Source: JAJDUF01 sp965214295 | GTDB taxonomy: Bacteria; Chloroflexota; UBA11872; UBA12225; JAJDUF01 | Direction of reading: 5' to 3' | DNA: 64,000 nt | Assembly: GCA_965214295.1 (NCBI GenBank) | Contig: OZ243944.1 | Location: forward strand, 1,612,001 to 1,676,000 | The notes under the pieces: model-generated | Database searches by the model: none | Seen by the model: the letters and a program-made list of their open reading frames with translations, nothing else | Told to the model about the DNA's origin: nothing | Made by a program: the position numbers and the translations under genes | Shown here: positions 43,254 to 52,431 of the stretch, one piece after another | Layout: each line of letters opens with the position of its first letter | Numbering within the stretch: the first letter of the stretch is position 1

Positions 43254-44429
43254 CTACTGATAGACAGTCTCGCCGGTCTTATGTGCATTGATGAATGACC
43301 AGTCGAGCGGCACGCCTAGTCCCGGCCCTTGAGGCACAGGCACGTATCCATGCTTGTCCACCGAGTCAAGTTCGTGGAGCCATCGCCGCTCCGAATAGAT
43401 CGGTGCTCTGGTGTGCCGCACTTTCGGATGCACCCCTCCGGACTCGAGATAGTGTGTATTGCGGATGGCTGCCATGCAATGGCGGTGTGCCAAACTGCCA
43501 CCGTGTAGCTCAACGTCCAGCCCGTAGGCTTCGGCCAGCGCCGCCAGCTTCATCACGCCGGTGATGCCGCCATCCGTGCCCGCGCTCGCCCGCACATAGT
43601 CGGTAGCCCCAGCGTGGATCATGTCCGCTTTCGCTTCCAAGCCCCGGATATGCTCACCCATCAACAGCGGAGTCTTGATGAAGTCCCTCAACTTGCGATG
43701 AACGAACATTGACAGTCCGCCACCGCGAAAGGCATCTTCCAGCCAAAAAAACCGTGCCTCATCACAGGCCCGCCCCACCCTCAGCACGTCATCGAAGGTG
43801 GTATAGGCCCCCGCCGGGTCGAGCATGAGGTCCATGTTATCGCCCACGGCACGACGCATCGCCAGGACCGTCGCGACCTCCCGTTCAATGGGGCCATCAA
43901 CCCACGGATGGCTCTTGAAGGCCCGATAGCCTAGCTCTTCCTTGCAGTACAGCGCGAATTCGGCGTAGTCCTCGGGCCGTGTCAACCCGCCGTTTTCGTC
44001 ACCATGGAACGTGCTGGCGTAGACCGGCAGCTTGGTTCGCCAGCCACCCAGCAGTTCGTAGATCGGCGCGTCGTACAGTTTGCCCGCGATGTCCCACAAC
44101 GCAATGTCCACGGGACCGGGCGGGGCGTTGCCTCGACCACGCAGCATGCGCTTGAGGTCGTGCCAGATTGTGTCGCGGTCCAGCGCATTACGGCCCAGTA
44201 GGTATTGGGCAGTGGCCGCGTCCACCGTACCGGGCAGCTCGGCACGAACGCCGGCATCGGTTTCCACGGTCAATATGTGATCTCCGGTAGCCCCACGCCC
44301 CCCTGAGGAGACAGTGCTGCCAGGTTGATAGAGCATATCGAGCTTGGCACGCCCGGCCATCGCGCGTCCGGGAATCCGGTAGTCGAAGTGGGTCACGATG
44401 ATACGAGTGATCTTGACGAACCGAGGCAT
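43254..44429 (-). CDS. Mandelate racemase/muconate lactonizing enzyme family protein
   Basis: 391 residues from ATG 44429 with AGGA upstream; a GTG at 44441 is in frame. Motifs: VDIALWDIAGKLYDAPIYELLGG, FKSHPWVDGPIEREVA (instead of a KxK pair, K-S-H), MDLMLDPAGAYTTFDD (metal Asp), FFWLEDAFRGGGLS (metal Glu), LLMGEHIRGLE (metal Glu) and VELHGGSLAHRHCMAAIRN with His candidates. The K-S-H motif is known in the family for lysine plus histidine base chemistry, distinct from the three genes at 22-26 kb. Substrate unknown. Confidence 0.86.
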   Translation of the reverse strand: MPRFVKITRIIVTHFDYRIPGRAMAGRAKLDMLYQPGSTVSSGGRGATGDHILTVETDAGVRAELPGTVDAATAQYLLGRNALDRDTIWHDLKRMLRGRGNAPPGPVDIALWDIAGKLYDAPIYELLGGWRTKLPVYASTFHGDENGGLTRPEDYAEFALYCKEELGYRAFKSHPWVDGPIEREVATVLAMRRAVGDNMDLMLDPAGAYTTFDDVLRVGRACDEARFFWLEDAFRGGGLSMFVHRKLRDFIKTPLLMGEHIRGLEAKADMIHAGATDYVRASAGTDGGITGVMKLAALAEAYGLDVELHGGSLAHRHCMAAIRNTHYLESGGVHPKVRHTRAPIYSERRWLHELDSVDKHGYVPVPQGPGLGVPLDWSFINAHKTGETVYQ

Positions 44430-44475
44430 CGTTGTCCTCACGAAATGGTGCTAGGCTGGGCAGCCCGATTGGCCG

Positions 44476-46071
44476 CTACGCCGCGTGGGCCAGGGCCCGG
44501 CCGGGGAGGGCGGTCGTCATCTTGCTATGCTCCAGCACCGGCTGGCCGGCGACGATCACGCAGTCCACCCCGGTGGAGTATTGGCTTGGCTCGGTGAACG
44601 TGGCGTGGTCCGCAATGGTGTGCGGATCGAACACCGTAATGTCGGCAACGCGACCGGCCGCCAGCAGCCCGCGGTCAGCCAAGCCCAGCCGTTGTGCCGG
44701 AGCGGAGGTCATCTTCCGCACGGCCTCCTCCAGCGCCAGGACGCCCTCATCGCGCACGTAGGTCCCCAGCACGCGGGGGAACGTCCCGAAGAAACGGGGG
44801 TGGGGCTTCCCGCGCAGCGACGGTGTGCCGATGGTTACGGCGTCACCGTCGGAGCCAACCATCCCCAGCGGATGCTGGAGGAGCAGGCGCGTGTTGTCCT
44901 CGCTCAGGTGGTGGTAGGTCGCGCTGGTCCGGTACTCGGTAAGCGTGAGTAGCGCCTCCAGGCCGTCAACGCCAAGCTCCTCCGCGACCTGACCGACCGT
45001 GAGTCCCTCCCAGTGCTTGTGGGCAGGTGAGGCCACGTCCGTCAGGAGGATGGATTCCCAATCCCAGGGCACTTCCGGGCCGCCCCAGCCGGGCGCCATT
45101 TCATCGTAGATCCGCTGGCGCGATACCGGGTCCCGCAGGCGAGCCAGCAGGCCCTCGACGCCGCCTTCCTGCGACCAGCCGGGCATGAGCTGATCCGTGT
45201 GGGACATCCCCGCGAGATACGGGTAGACATCGTAGGTCACGTCCACGCCGGCGGCGCGCTCTTGCTCCAAAAGCTCCAGCATCTCCGGAACCAGGTGCCA
45301 GAACGGGCGGAACATCACGTTGTTGTGGGCCATCTGCACCGGGATACCGGCACGCCGCCCGATCTCCAACGTTTCCTGGCGGGCCTTGAGCTGCTGCCCG
45401 GCGTAGACGCGCATGTGCGCCGCGTAGTAACCGCCATAGCGGGCAGCGACTTCGCACAGGGCTACCAGCTCGTCGGTGTCGGCGTAGCCGCTGGGCGCCA
45501 ACGTCAGTCCGGCCGAAAAGCCGAAAGCGCCCTGCGCCATGGTCTCGGCCAGGAGCCGCTGCATCGTGGCCAGCTCGTCGGGCGTAGGTGCGCGTTTGTC
45601 GTACCCCATCGCGATGACCCGGATGGCCGCGTGTCCGGCCAGCGGCGCGACGTTGATCGCGGCGCCTCGGCGGTTGTAGCGGCGGCGGTAGCCTTCCAGG
45701 TCGGCCCAGTCCCAATCCAGTAGCTCGGCGCCGTGCATGATGCGCTGTGCCTTGGCCTCGGCGATATCTTGGGGCCGCATCGGATACGGCGCATAGGAGC
45801 AGTTGCTGACCACCTCGGTCGTGACGCCCTGGCGCACCTTGCTCTCGCCGCGCGGATCGAGCAGCAAGCTGAATTCGGAGTGGGTGTGGATATCTATGAA
45901 GCCGGGCGTGACCACCAGCCCGGTCGCGTCCAGCGTCTGCGCTGCGGTCGCTGCCGAGAGATCGCCGACGGCACCAATCCGGTCGCCGGACACCCCAACG
46001 TCGGCCCGCCGCCCCGGCTGACCGGAGCCGTCAACGACGGTCCCCCCACGGATAACGAGATCAAGCTCCAT
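44476..46071 (-). CDS. N-acyl-D-amino-acid deacylase family amidohydrolase
   Basis: 531 residues from ATG 46071, preceded by AGGAGAGGTG. Amidohydrolase-superfamily TIM barrel: VTPGFIDIHTHSEFSLLL (two metal His), TTEVVSNCSYAPYP with the Cys ligand typical of D-aminoacylases, PLAGHAAIRVIAMGY, AAHMRVYAGQ and the C-terminal GRVADITVFDPHTIADHATF. Probably hydrolyses an N-acyl amino acid or a related amide. First gene of a minus-strand operon with an enolase-superfamily and an aldo-keto reductase gene, divergent from a Gfo/Idh/MocA gene. Confidence 0.9.
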   Translation of the reverse strand: MELDLVIRGGTVVDGSGQPGRRADVGVSGDRIGAVGDLSAATAAQTLDATGLVVTPGFIDIHTHSEFSLLLDPRGESKVRQGVTTEVVSNCSYAPYPMRPQDIAEAKAQRIMHGAELLDWDWADLEGYRRRYNRRGAAINVAPLAGHAAIRVIAMGYDKRAPTPDELATMQRLLAETMAQGAFGFSAGLTLAPSGYADTDELVALCEVAARYGGYYAAHMRVYAGQQLKARQETLEIGRRAGIPVQMAHNNVMFRPFWHLVPEMLELLEQERAAGVDVTYDVYPYLAGMSHTDQLMPGWSQEGGVEGLLARLRDPVSRQRIYDEMAPGWGGPEVPWDWESILLTDVASPAHKHWEGLTVGQVAEELGVDGLEALLTLTEYRTSATYHHLSEDNTRLLLQHPLGMVGSDGDAVTIGTPSLRGKPHPRFFGTFPRVLGTYVRDEGVLALEEAVRKMTSAPAQRLGLADRGLLAAGRVADITVFDPHTIADHATFTEPSQYSTGVDCVIVAGQPVLEHSKMTTALPGRALAHAA

Positions 46072-46144
46072 CGGCACCTCTCCTTTGGTATGAGCTGTCA
46101 GCCGTCAGCTATCAGCCGTCAGCACTGCGTCTTACACTGTCGCC

Positions 46145-46170
46145 CATGATTCCCGCGCAAGTGGGAATCC
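46145..46170. repeat. Dispersed palindrome, ATTCCCGCGCAAGTGGGAAT form
   Basis: Lies in the divergent gap between the amidohydrolase and oxidoreductase genes, which also holds short TCAGCCGTCAGC duplications at 46093-46122. Confidence 0.7.
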
Positions 46171-46307
46171 GGCGGCGGGGGCCACTGACCACTCGCCACT
46201 CGCCGCCGTCGTCGTGGGGTACGATACCGACGCCAGCCGCGCCTTGCCAGTATGCCTACGCACCGGTCGCGGCCGGCATGGCGACTACGACCGGAGGGAT
46301 AGCCCCC

Positions 46308-47420
46308 ATGAGCGCCGGATCCGTGCGTCCACTCGGTATCGCGCTGCTCGGCTTCGCGCATCCGCATCAGCGCGGCTGGGCCGCGAGCTTCCGGGAGTCG
46401 CGCCACGTCCAAGTGGCCTGTGCCTGGGACGACGATCAGAACCGGGGGGAAGCCGCCGCGGCGGCTCTCGGCGTGCCGTTCGTCGCCGACCTCGACGCAG
46501 TGCTCGGCCGCGATGAGGTGCATGCCGTCACCATCTGCACGACGAATGATACACACGCCGATATCGCAGTCGCCGCCGCGCAGGCGGGCAAAGATATGAT
46601 GGTGCAGAAGCCGATGGCGACGACGTTGGCCGACTGCGACCGGATCGTGGCTGCCGTGGAAGCGGCCGGTGTGCGCTACTACCAGTCACACAACCTGCGC
46701 TTTGATCCGGTCCACCAGGAGATCAAGCGGTTGGTAGCAGCCGGAGAGATGGGCCGGATTGCCACCGTCCGGCGGCGCCATTCCCACGCCTTCGCCTTGC
46801 TGCAACCGGAGGTGCTGGACTGGATGCAGGACCCCGTACACGGTGGCGGTGGCGCGTTTATGGACGAGGGAGCGCACGTGGCCCTCTGGTTCCTGTGGAT
46901 GTTTGGCATGCCGGAGGCCGTGACCGGGTTCGTGGCCACGTCGCTGACCGAGCAACAGCCCGGTGTGGAGGACGGCGGTGTGCTGCTCTATCGCTACGCC
47001 TCCGGCATGATCGGCATTCACCAGAGTAGCTGGGCGGAGCTGGCCTCGACGTGTACGGTCGAGATCGCTGGCGACCGGGGCGTCATCATCGCTACGGGCA
47101 CCGACATCACGGCGGCGCGCAGCATGTCCGGCGACGAGCCGCCGCTGCGGGTCTGGCGCCATAACCCCGGCGGCCCGGCAGCCGGCCCGGGGCCGGCCGC
47201 ACCTGACCAACCTAACCCGGCCGGCCACTGGGATTACCCGCAAGTGGCCTTGCCGCGCAGTCGGCTCCAGGGTACGGCGGAGGCGTTCATCAGGATGCTG
47301 GTGGAGGGCGCGCCTTCACCGGCCGACGCACGCACGGCCCGCACCGCCGTAGAGATGGTGCTGGCCGGCTATCGGTCGTCGGGCGAGGGGCGCACGGTCG
47401 AGCTGCCCTTGCCGCGCTAG
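46308..47420 (+). CDS. Gfo/Idh/MocA family oxidoreductase
   Basis: 370 residues from ATG 46308 with GGAGGG upstream; longer in-frame extensions run through repeat DNA. Rossmann region GIALLGFAHPHQRGWAASF, then VTICTTNDTHADIAVAAAQAGKDMMVQKPMATT (Lys-Pro pair, with Gln in place of Glu) and SHNLRFDPVHQEIKRL. The C-terminal part has a DEGAHVALWFLWMFG and a large beta sheet. NAD(P)-dependent sugar dehydrogenase or related, of unknown substrate. Divergent from the amidohydrolase operon. Confidence 0.88.
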   Translation: MSAGSVRPLGIALLGFAHPHQRGWAASFRESRHVQVACAWDDDQNRGEAAAAALGVPFVADLDAVLGRDEVHAVTICTTNDTHADIAVAAAQAGKDMMVQKPMATTLADCDRIVAAVEAAGVRYYQSHNLRFDPVHQEIKRLVAAGEMGRIATVRRRHSHAFALLQPEVLDWMQDPVHGGGGAFMDEGAHVALWFLWMFGMPEAVTGFVATSLTEQQPGVEDGGVLLYRYASGMIGIHQSSWAELASTCTVEIAGDRGVIIATGTDITAARSMSGDEPPLRVWRHNPGGPAAGPGPAAPDQPNPAGHWDYPQVALPRSRLQGTAEAFIRMLVEGAPSPADARTARTAVEMVLAGYRSSGEGRTVELPLPR

Positions 47421-47576
47421 GGGCGGCGGTCGGTCGTGGGGGGTGCGCGGGAAAGGTGCTGGAGGGAGAAGCCCGTACACGCGGTGGAGCAAGACCGCGG
47501 GCGGGGCGGTACCTGGATGGCAGGATGCACTTGGTGACCTGAAGCAGGATGGTCCGGATGGAAGGATGGGCAGGAT

Positions 47577-47602
47577 GGATTCCCGCTTTCGCGGGAATGA
47601 CG
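47577..47602. repeat. Dispersed palindrome, ATTCCCGCTTTCGCGGGAAT form
   Basis: Sits in a 1.2-kb gene-free stretch (47421-48644), next to short GGCAGGATGG-type direct repeats (47518-47580). Confidence 0.75.
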
Positions 47603-47752
47603 GGACGGGGGGCGGGAATGACGATACAGTGGAGCGAGATAGCGGGAATGACGGTCGAGACGATGGGAGTGCGGGTAGGTCAGGGTGCGGGGATTGGCAG
47701 GGACGCGGGGCAAGCCCCCCTGGCACAACCGGTACACGCCGGCCGGCGAGGG

Positions 47753-48223
47753 CGCGGTGGCGATAGGGGTGGCACTCAGACAGTGCTGACCCGGCGCCCT
47801 GGCCGTAGGGGCCAGGGGTACGTCAGCACCCGGTGCCGGCGAGGCGGCACTCAGGCGGCCATGCCCGGCTGCACGTTGCGCGGTGGGAAATCGGCCGTGA
47901 CCCGGCACCCAAGGGTGCCGGGCGCCGGACCAGTGGTAGTCCACCGCCCGCGGCGCGGCGGGGGGTCGCTCATGACCCGGTGCGCGCAAGGCGGCACTCA
48001 GACGGTCGTGGCCTGGCACTCCCGCCGTGATGGCGAGGGGGCGGCCCTGACCCGGTGCCCTCGGGGTGGCACTCAGACAGTCCTGACCCGGCGCCCTGGC
48101 CGTGGGGGCCAGGGGTACGTCAGGACCCGGTGCCCTCGGGGCGGCACTCAGGCGGCCATGCCTCGCCGCGCGCGGTGCGGCGAGGGGTCGTTGATGACCC
48201 GGTGCCCTCGGCTGGGTGGCTCC
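47753..48223. repeat. Tandem repeat array, 72-75-bp period, hairpin-forming
   Basis: A core of about 27 bp, ACCCGGTGCC-N8-GGCACTCAG, recurs with ends at 47779 (partial), 47854, 47926 (diverged), 48001, 48076 and 48151, and a degenerate member at 48197-48223. Spacing is 75, 72, 75, 75 and 75 bp. The GTGCC/GGCAC parts form a small hairpin. The variable segments between cores also fold on themselves; segment 47780-47827 and segment 48077-48124, four units apart (297 bp), are nearly identical, and 47855-47899 resembles 48152-48196, so there is a higher-order four-unit repeat. No cas gene or transposase is near. Function unknown. Confidence 0.75.
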
Positions 48224-48361
48224 GCCACCGCTGTTGACTAGCATGATGGTGCGAGTGCGTCCCTGCCGGGCGGTGCCCGGTGCTCCAGGAAGGGCTTGCA
48301 GCTGCCAATCCCCGTCAGGGGGACATATCAACGGGGGATAGGGGAAAGACAACGGGGGTTG

Positions 48362-48400
48362 TCAGAAGCAGGATTTTCAGGATGAGGGGATGAGCAGGAT
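48362..48400. repeat. Short AGGAT-type direct repeats
   Basis: AGCAGGATTTTCAGGATGAG followed by AGCAGGATGAGGG, a degenerate microrepeat of a kind found between genes in many bacteria. Confidence 0.5.
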
Positions 48401-48493
48401 GAGGGTGGGTACATGATTGGGCCCCTGTGGCCCCCTCATAGGGGTAGGTATTGGTTGTCGTGGGGCACCCACACGCTTTGCGCCCAGAGCCGG

Positions 48494-48540
48494 CCCTGGA
48501 CTTGATCCAGGGGGAGGGGCACGGCATGCCGTGCCCCTCC
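48494..48540. repeat. Two palindromes between the repeat array and the rhodanese gene
   Basis: CCCTGGACTTGATCCAGGG (48494-48512) and a perfect 28-bp palindrome (48513-48540) with arms GGAGGGGCACGGCA and TGCCGTGCCCCTCC. Stretch 48541-48644 holds nothing else I can identify. Confidence 0.75.
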
Positions 48541-48644
48541 AAGCACCCATTGCGCCGGTTTACCTCCCCTTGTCAGGTCAGGGGGAGGGGGTGGGATTGC
48601 CGCGATGGGGGCGGCGGGTGAATCTTCCCGTAGCCAGTGCCGGG

Positions 48645-49040
48645 TCAACACCCGCAGTTGATCTCGGTGCCGTCCTGCGCCTTCTCGCCGGCGGTGGCGT
48701 AGCCGTCTCGCTTCCACCAGTCTAGCCCGCCGATCAGCTCACGCACTCGAAAGCCCGGCGTCAGCAGCTTCAGTGCCGTTTTTGTCGAGGCATTGCAGCC
48801 GATGCCGTCGCAGTAGCAGACGTAGAGCTTCGATTTGTCGAGCGACTCGGTGGAATTGAAGCAAATCTCCTTGTGGGGAAGGTTGAGTGCTCCTGGGATA
48901 TGCTCTTGGGCATAGGCATTGGCAGAGCGTCCATCAACGATGATGATGGGTTCGTTCTTGCCCAAAGCCTCGTAGAGGTCCCACGAATCCATTTCGTAAG
49001 CGAGCTTGCGCTGGTAGTGGTTCAGCTGCTCGATGCTCAC
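48645..49040 (-). CDS. Rhodanese-like domain protein
   Basis: 131 residues from GTG 49040, 8 bases after AAGGAA. A single rhodanese domain: IIIVDGRSANAYAQEHIPGALNLPHKEI is the core CH2A region, YVCYCDGIGCNASTKTAL is the active-site loop with C75, C77 and C82, and IGGLDWWKRDGY closes the domain. The C terminus ends NCGC. It probably binds or transfers sulfane sulfur or acts as a persulfide-sensing module in the cytoplasm. It stands alone. Confidence 0.88.
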   Translation of the reverse strand: MSIEQLNHYQRKLAYEMDSWDLYEALGKNEPIIIVDGRSANAYAQEHIPGALNLPHKEICFNSTESLDKSKLYVCYCDGIGCNASTKTALKLLTPGFRVRELIGGLDWWKRDGYATAGEKAQDGTEINCGC

Positions 49041-49301
49041 GGTGTTTTTCCTTCATCAACGTTTTGAGTTGTCGAAACCGCGGCCGGCACCGCGCTGCAC
49101 ACTCGCGTCTGCCGGTCCAGAAAGGGTGTGCGGGGGAGGCTATCAAGCGATCTTGCTGCGATTCTACCGTAACGGAGGTGCTGTGGCGGCGTCCCTGCCA
49201 GCAAAGGGTACAATGGCTGCCCGCATAGAACCGTCGGTTCAAGCGTGCTCGATTGGCGGCCAGGCGCGAGGCCAGTGCATCGCTGGCAAGGAAGGATGCT
49301 C

Positions 49302-50249
49302 ATGATGGACTATCGTCGGCTCGGACGCACCGGCCTCACCGTCTCCGCGATTGGCTGCGGCACTTGGGAGCTGGGTGGGCGCGAATGGGGCGAGATCGGC
49401 ACCGAGGACGCGCTGGCCGTCCTGCGCCATGCCTACGATCACGGCGTCACTTTCTTCGATACCGCCGATCAGTACGGCGGTGGTCGCAGCGAGCGGCTGC
49501 TCGGCAAGGCGTTCGGCGGGCAATCCGAGGTCGTGATTGCGACTAAGGTTGGCTACCCGCCGGAGTCGGACGGCTGGTTGGTTCGGCGTGGCTCCCCACC
49601 GCAGCTCAATAGCAGCCGCGCTTATATCACCGCTGCCGTCGAAGGCTCGCTGCGGCGGCTGCGCCGGGAGGCGATTGACCTCTATCAACTGCACCAAGCG
49701 CCGCCGCCGGAGCAGTGGGGCGAGGCGTTTGCCACGTTGGAGGCCCTGAAGCACGCCGGTAAAATCCGGCATTACGGCGTATCGGTGAATGTCGAAACCG
49801 GCTTGCGCGTGCTACGGGAAACCGACGCGGAGTGTCTGATGCTCGTCTATAACCTGCTCACACCGGAGCCGGAGGCCGAGCTACTGCCGCTGGCAGAGCT
49901 AAACGGCGTGGGTGTCGTTGCCCGTACACCGCTGGCCTCCGGCTTCCTCACCGGTGAGGTCACCGCTGCTACGCAGTTCGGTCCGGGCGACTATCGCGGC
50001 CTCTGGCCCCGCGAGCGGCGCGAGCACGAGGCGGCGCACGCAGCCGCTTTCTCCTTCCTCGCTACGGACGCTCGCACGCCGTCCCAGGCGGCGCTGCGCT
50101 TTTGCCTGGCGCATCCGGCCGTCTCCACCGTCGTACCGGGGATGATGAGTGTGGACCAGGCGGCTGATGGCATTGCGGCGCTGGCGGCCCCGCCGCTTTC
50201 GGCGGCGGAGCTAGGCCGGGTCCGCGCCATCTGGTCTACCTGGGAGTGA
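49302..50249 (+). CDS. Aldo/keto reductase
   Basis: 315 residues from ATG 49302 (or 49305), preceded by AAGGAAGG. Tetrad: VTFFDTADQYGGGRSERLLG (Asp, Tyr), VVIATKVGYP (Lys) and IDLYQLHQAPPPEQW (His). IRHYGVSVNVETG and the AAQALRFCLAHPAV...GMMSV region complete the NADPH-binding barrel. Oxidoreductase for a sugar- or aldehyde-type substrate. It is convergent with the dipeptide epimerase gene. Confidence 0.9.
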   Translation: MMDYRRLGRTGLTVSAIGCGTWELGGREWGEIGTEDALAVLRHAYDHGVTFFDTADQYGGGRSERLLGKAFGGQSEVVIATKVGYPPESDGWLVRRGSPPQLNSSRAYITAAVEGSLRRLRREAIDLYQLHQAPPPEQWGEAFATLEALKHAGKIRHYGVSVNVETGLRVLRETDAECLMLVYNLLTPEPEAELLPLAELNGVGVVARTPLASGFLTGEVTAATQFGPGDYRGLWPRERREHEAAHAAAFSFLATDARTPSQAALRFCLAHPAVSTVVPGMMSVDQAADGIAALAAPPLSAAELGRVRAIWSTWE

Positions 50250-50263
50250 GCGCCAGCGCGACG

Positions 50264-51316
50264 CTAGACGAGGTGTGGAACGACGCCGAGACCCGGACGG
50301 TCCGGCGGGGTGAGCCGGCCCTGCTCGTGGGTAGCGCCGCTGAACGGGTCGGCCGCGAGGAGCAAGTGACCGTCGAGGTCGGCATAGTCCAGCCACGGCA
50401 GCAGGTGGGTGGCGGCGGTGATCGCCAAAGAGCTTTCCACCATGCAGCCGACCATCACCTGTAGCCCGTGCGCTCGCGCGACCTCGACGAGGCGTCGGGC
50501 GGGGCGCAGACCGCCGCACTTCATCAGCTTGATGTTGATGCCGTCGCAGGCGTGAGCAATGCGGGGTATGTCTGCCGCCACAATACAGCTCTCGTCGGCG
50601 ATCAGCGGCAGCGGCAGTTGGGCATACACGTGGGCCATCCCCACAAGGTCGCTCGCCGCCACCGGTTGCTCCAGTAGCTCGACGCCGGCCGCAACGAGGT
50701 CAGGGCCGATCTGTAGGGCCTCTTTCGGCGACCAAGCGGCGTTGGCATCCACCATGAGCCGCGCGCTCGTCGCCTCCCGCACGGCGGCCAGAATAGCCCG
50801 ATCCTGGGCCAGATCACCGCTGCCGAGCTTGATCTTGAGCAGCGGAAACCCCGCCGCGGCAGCGGCCTTGGCTCGCTGCGCGACAATAGCCGGTTCGGCC
50901 ATGCCGATAGTGAAAGAGGTCAGCGGGCCGGCGTTACGGTCCAGTCCCCACCAGCGCCACAGGGGCAACCCGGTAAGCTGCCCGGCCAGATCGTGCAGCG
51001 CCATGTCTATGGCCGCGCGAGCGGCGGCGTTGTGCCCTAGCGCCCGCGCCAGCCGCGCCAAGATCGCCTCCAGGGCGAGCGGGTCATCGCCGAGGAGCGG
51101 CGCGTAGGCATCCAGCGCAGCCCGGACAGTGGCGACGTTCTCGCCGTAATAGGCGTTCGGCGCCGCCTCGCCCAGCCCGACCAGCCGGCGCCCGTCGGGC
51201 GCTTCCCACGTCAAGCGCACCAGGACGTTCTCGGCGACGGCCCTCGTACCACGCGCAATCGTGAACGGCACGGCCAGGGGCAGCGCGAGCGGCTCGTGCT
51301 CCAGCTCGATACGCAT
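50264..51316 (-). CDS. Dipeptide epimerase (enolase superfamily)
   Basis: 350 residues. FPLLKIKLG gives the K-x-K pair, SARLMVDANAAW the metal Asp, VELLEQPV and LIADESC the metal Glu and Asp, and GINIKLMKCGG the second Lys base; VGCMVESSLAITAA is the loop that recognises the dipeptide in L-Ala-D/L-Glu epimerases. Probably racemises the second residue of a murein-derived or other dipeptide. It starts 3 bases after the stop of an NAD-dependent sugar epimerase gene, so the two are coupled. Confidence 0.9.
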   Translation of the reverse strand: MRIELEHEPLALPLAVPFTIARGTRAVAENVLVRLTWEAPDGRRLVGLGEAAPNAYYGENVATVRAALDAYAPLLGDDPLALEAILARLARALGHNAAARAAIDMALHDLAGQLTGLPLWRWWGLDRNAGPLTSFTIGMAEPAIVAQRAKAAAAAGFPLLKIKLGSGDLAQDRAILAAVREATSARLMVDANAAWSPKEALQIGPDLVAAGVELLEQPVAASDLVGMAHVYAQLPLPLIADESCIVAADIPRIAHACDGINIKLMKCGGLRPARRLVEVARAHGLQVMVGCMVESSLAITAATHLLPWLDYADLDGHLLLAADPFSGATHEQGRLTPPDRPGLGVVPHLV

Positions 51317-51319
51317 GCT

Positions 51320-52276
51320 TCAGGCCTCCTCCGGCGGTTCCCGGCCCTCTGCCCAGACGAGGGCGCGGTGGACCCCCTCCCGCAGGCGCACCCGTGGCTC
51401 GTATCCGAGTTGCTGCCTAGCGCGAGTGATGTCGGCGACGTAGTAGGTCACTTCGCCGGGACGGGAGGCCTCGATCTGCATGCGTGGCTCCTGCTCTAGG
51501 ACGGTGCCAATGAGTTTCGCCAGCTCCGTGAGCCGATTGCCTTCGCCGTAAGCGAGGTTGAACGTCTCCCCGGTGAGCGTACCGCCAACGAGCCGTTCGA
51601 TGCCGCGCCAGAGGCCGTCAACGGCGTCGTCCACATAGGTGAAATCCAGCAGCTTCTCCGCGCCGTACACGGTGATCGGCTCGCCGCGCCCGATGGCACG
51701 GGCGAAGATCCACAAAACCCGATCCAAACGGTGCAGATCGTTGTCGTACCGGCCGTAGACGTTGCTGAACCGGAAGACGAGATACGGTAGCCCGTAGCAA
51801 CTCCGGTAGGCCGCCGCCAACGCTTCACTGGCCAGCTTGGCCGCGGCGTAGGGGCTAGGCGAGGCACCGAATACGGCCGCCGCCTCCGGCACGGGGCCGC
51901 GGTCTCGTGGCTGTTGGCCATAGACCTCCCGCGAGCTGGCCAGGACAATGGGCGTATTCGTAACGCGGGCCAACTCCAGCGCATTCGTCACCATCAGGTG
52001 ATTCTCCAGCGCGCCCAGGGGCCGCTCGACCAGGGCATGGACCTTGGCGTGGGCGGCCAAGTGGACAATCACGTCGCCGGGCGGTAGCGCCACCTCGCCG
52101 AGGCGCCAGCCCCGGATGGGATGCGACACGGCGAGGTCCATCAGGATTGTCTCGAAGCGGTCCGTCCAGGAATTGGGGCGCCGGTCAAGCCCCACGACCT
52201 CGTGGCCGTCAGCAAGACAGCGCAGGGCGAGATTGGTACCGATCTGCCCGCTCGATCCGGTGATGAGGAGACGCAT
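51320..52276 (-). CDS. NAD-dependent epimerase/dehydratase (extended SDR)
   Basis: 318 residues from ATG 52276; the longer start at 52309 adds 11 residues with no ribosome site. Rossmann motif GSSGQIGTNLAL, then DVIVHLAAHAKVHAL, VLASSREVYG, the catalytic SPYAAAKLASEALA (Y-x3-K), FRFSNVYGRYDND and FTYVDDAVDGLWRGIE. Acts on nucleotide sugars, probably as an epimerase or dehydratase. First gene of a two-gene unit with the dipeptide epimerase. Confidence 0.9.
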   Translation of the reverse strand: MRLLITGSSGQIGTNLALRCLADGHEVVGLDRRPNSWTDRFETILMDLAVSHPIRGWRLGEVALPPGDVIVHLAAHAKVHALVERPLGALENHLMVTNALELARVTNTPIVLASSREVYGQQPRDRGPVPEAAAVFGASPSPYAAAKLASEALAAAYRSCYGLPYLVFRFSNVYGRYDNDLHRLDRVLWIFARAIGRGEPITVYGAEKLLDFTYVDDAVDGLWRGIERLVGGTLTGETFNLAYGEGNRLTELAKLIGTVLEQEPRMQIEASRPGEVTYYVADITRARQQLGYEPRVRLREGVHRALVWAEGREPPEEA

Positions 52277-52316
52277 CAGCAGGAAACTCCCAGCCGCGGC
52301 GGTCCGCACACCCAGC

Positions 52317-52343
52317 CGGATTCCCGGGAAATCGGGGATGACG
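52317..52343. repeat. Dispersed palindrome, CGGATTCCCGGGAAATCGGGGATGACGG form
   Basis: A diverged member of the ATTCCCG family upstream of the sugar epimerase gene. Confidence 0.55.
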
Positions 52344-52431
52344 GTGGGATGTCAACAGCGCCTAGTCGTTTCCCACGACGCAGCGGATACCGTCGCGGTT
52401 AGCGTGCGACGCCGCGGGCCTGAGACACGCT

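Noticed and set aside
47753..48223. CRISPR array (27-bp repeats with 45-48-bp spacers)
   Set aside because: Repeats are degenerate, the spacers are palindromic and two pairs are near copies of each other, and no cas gene is present.
47753..48223. Integron attC array
   Set aside because: No gene cassettes between the units, no RYYYAAC/GTTRRRY pair, and no integrase.
47417..48352. Repetitive proteins on both strands of the repeat array (311 aa minus, 230 aa plus)
   Set aside because: The 72-75-bp period keeps frames open by chance; composition is Pro/Arg/Gly-biased, there is no ribosome site, and both strands read equally well.
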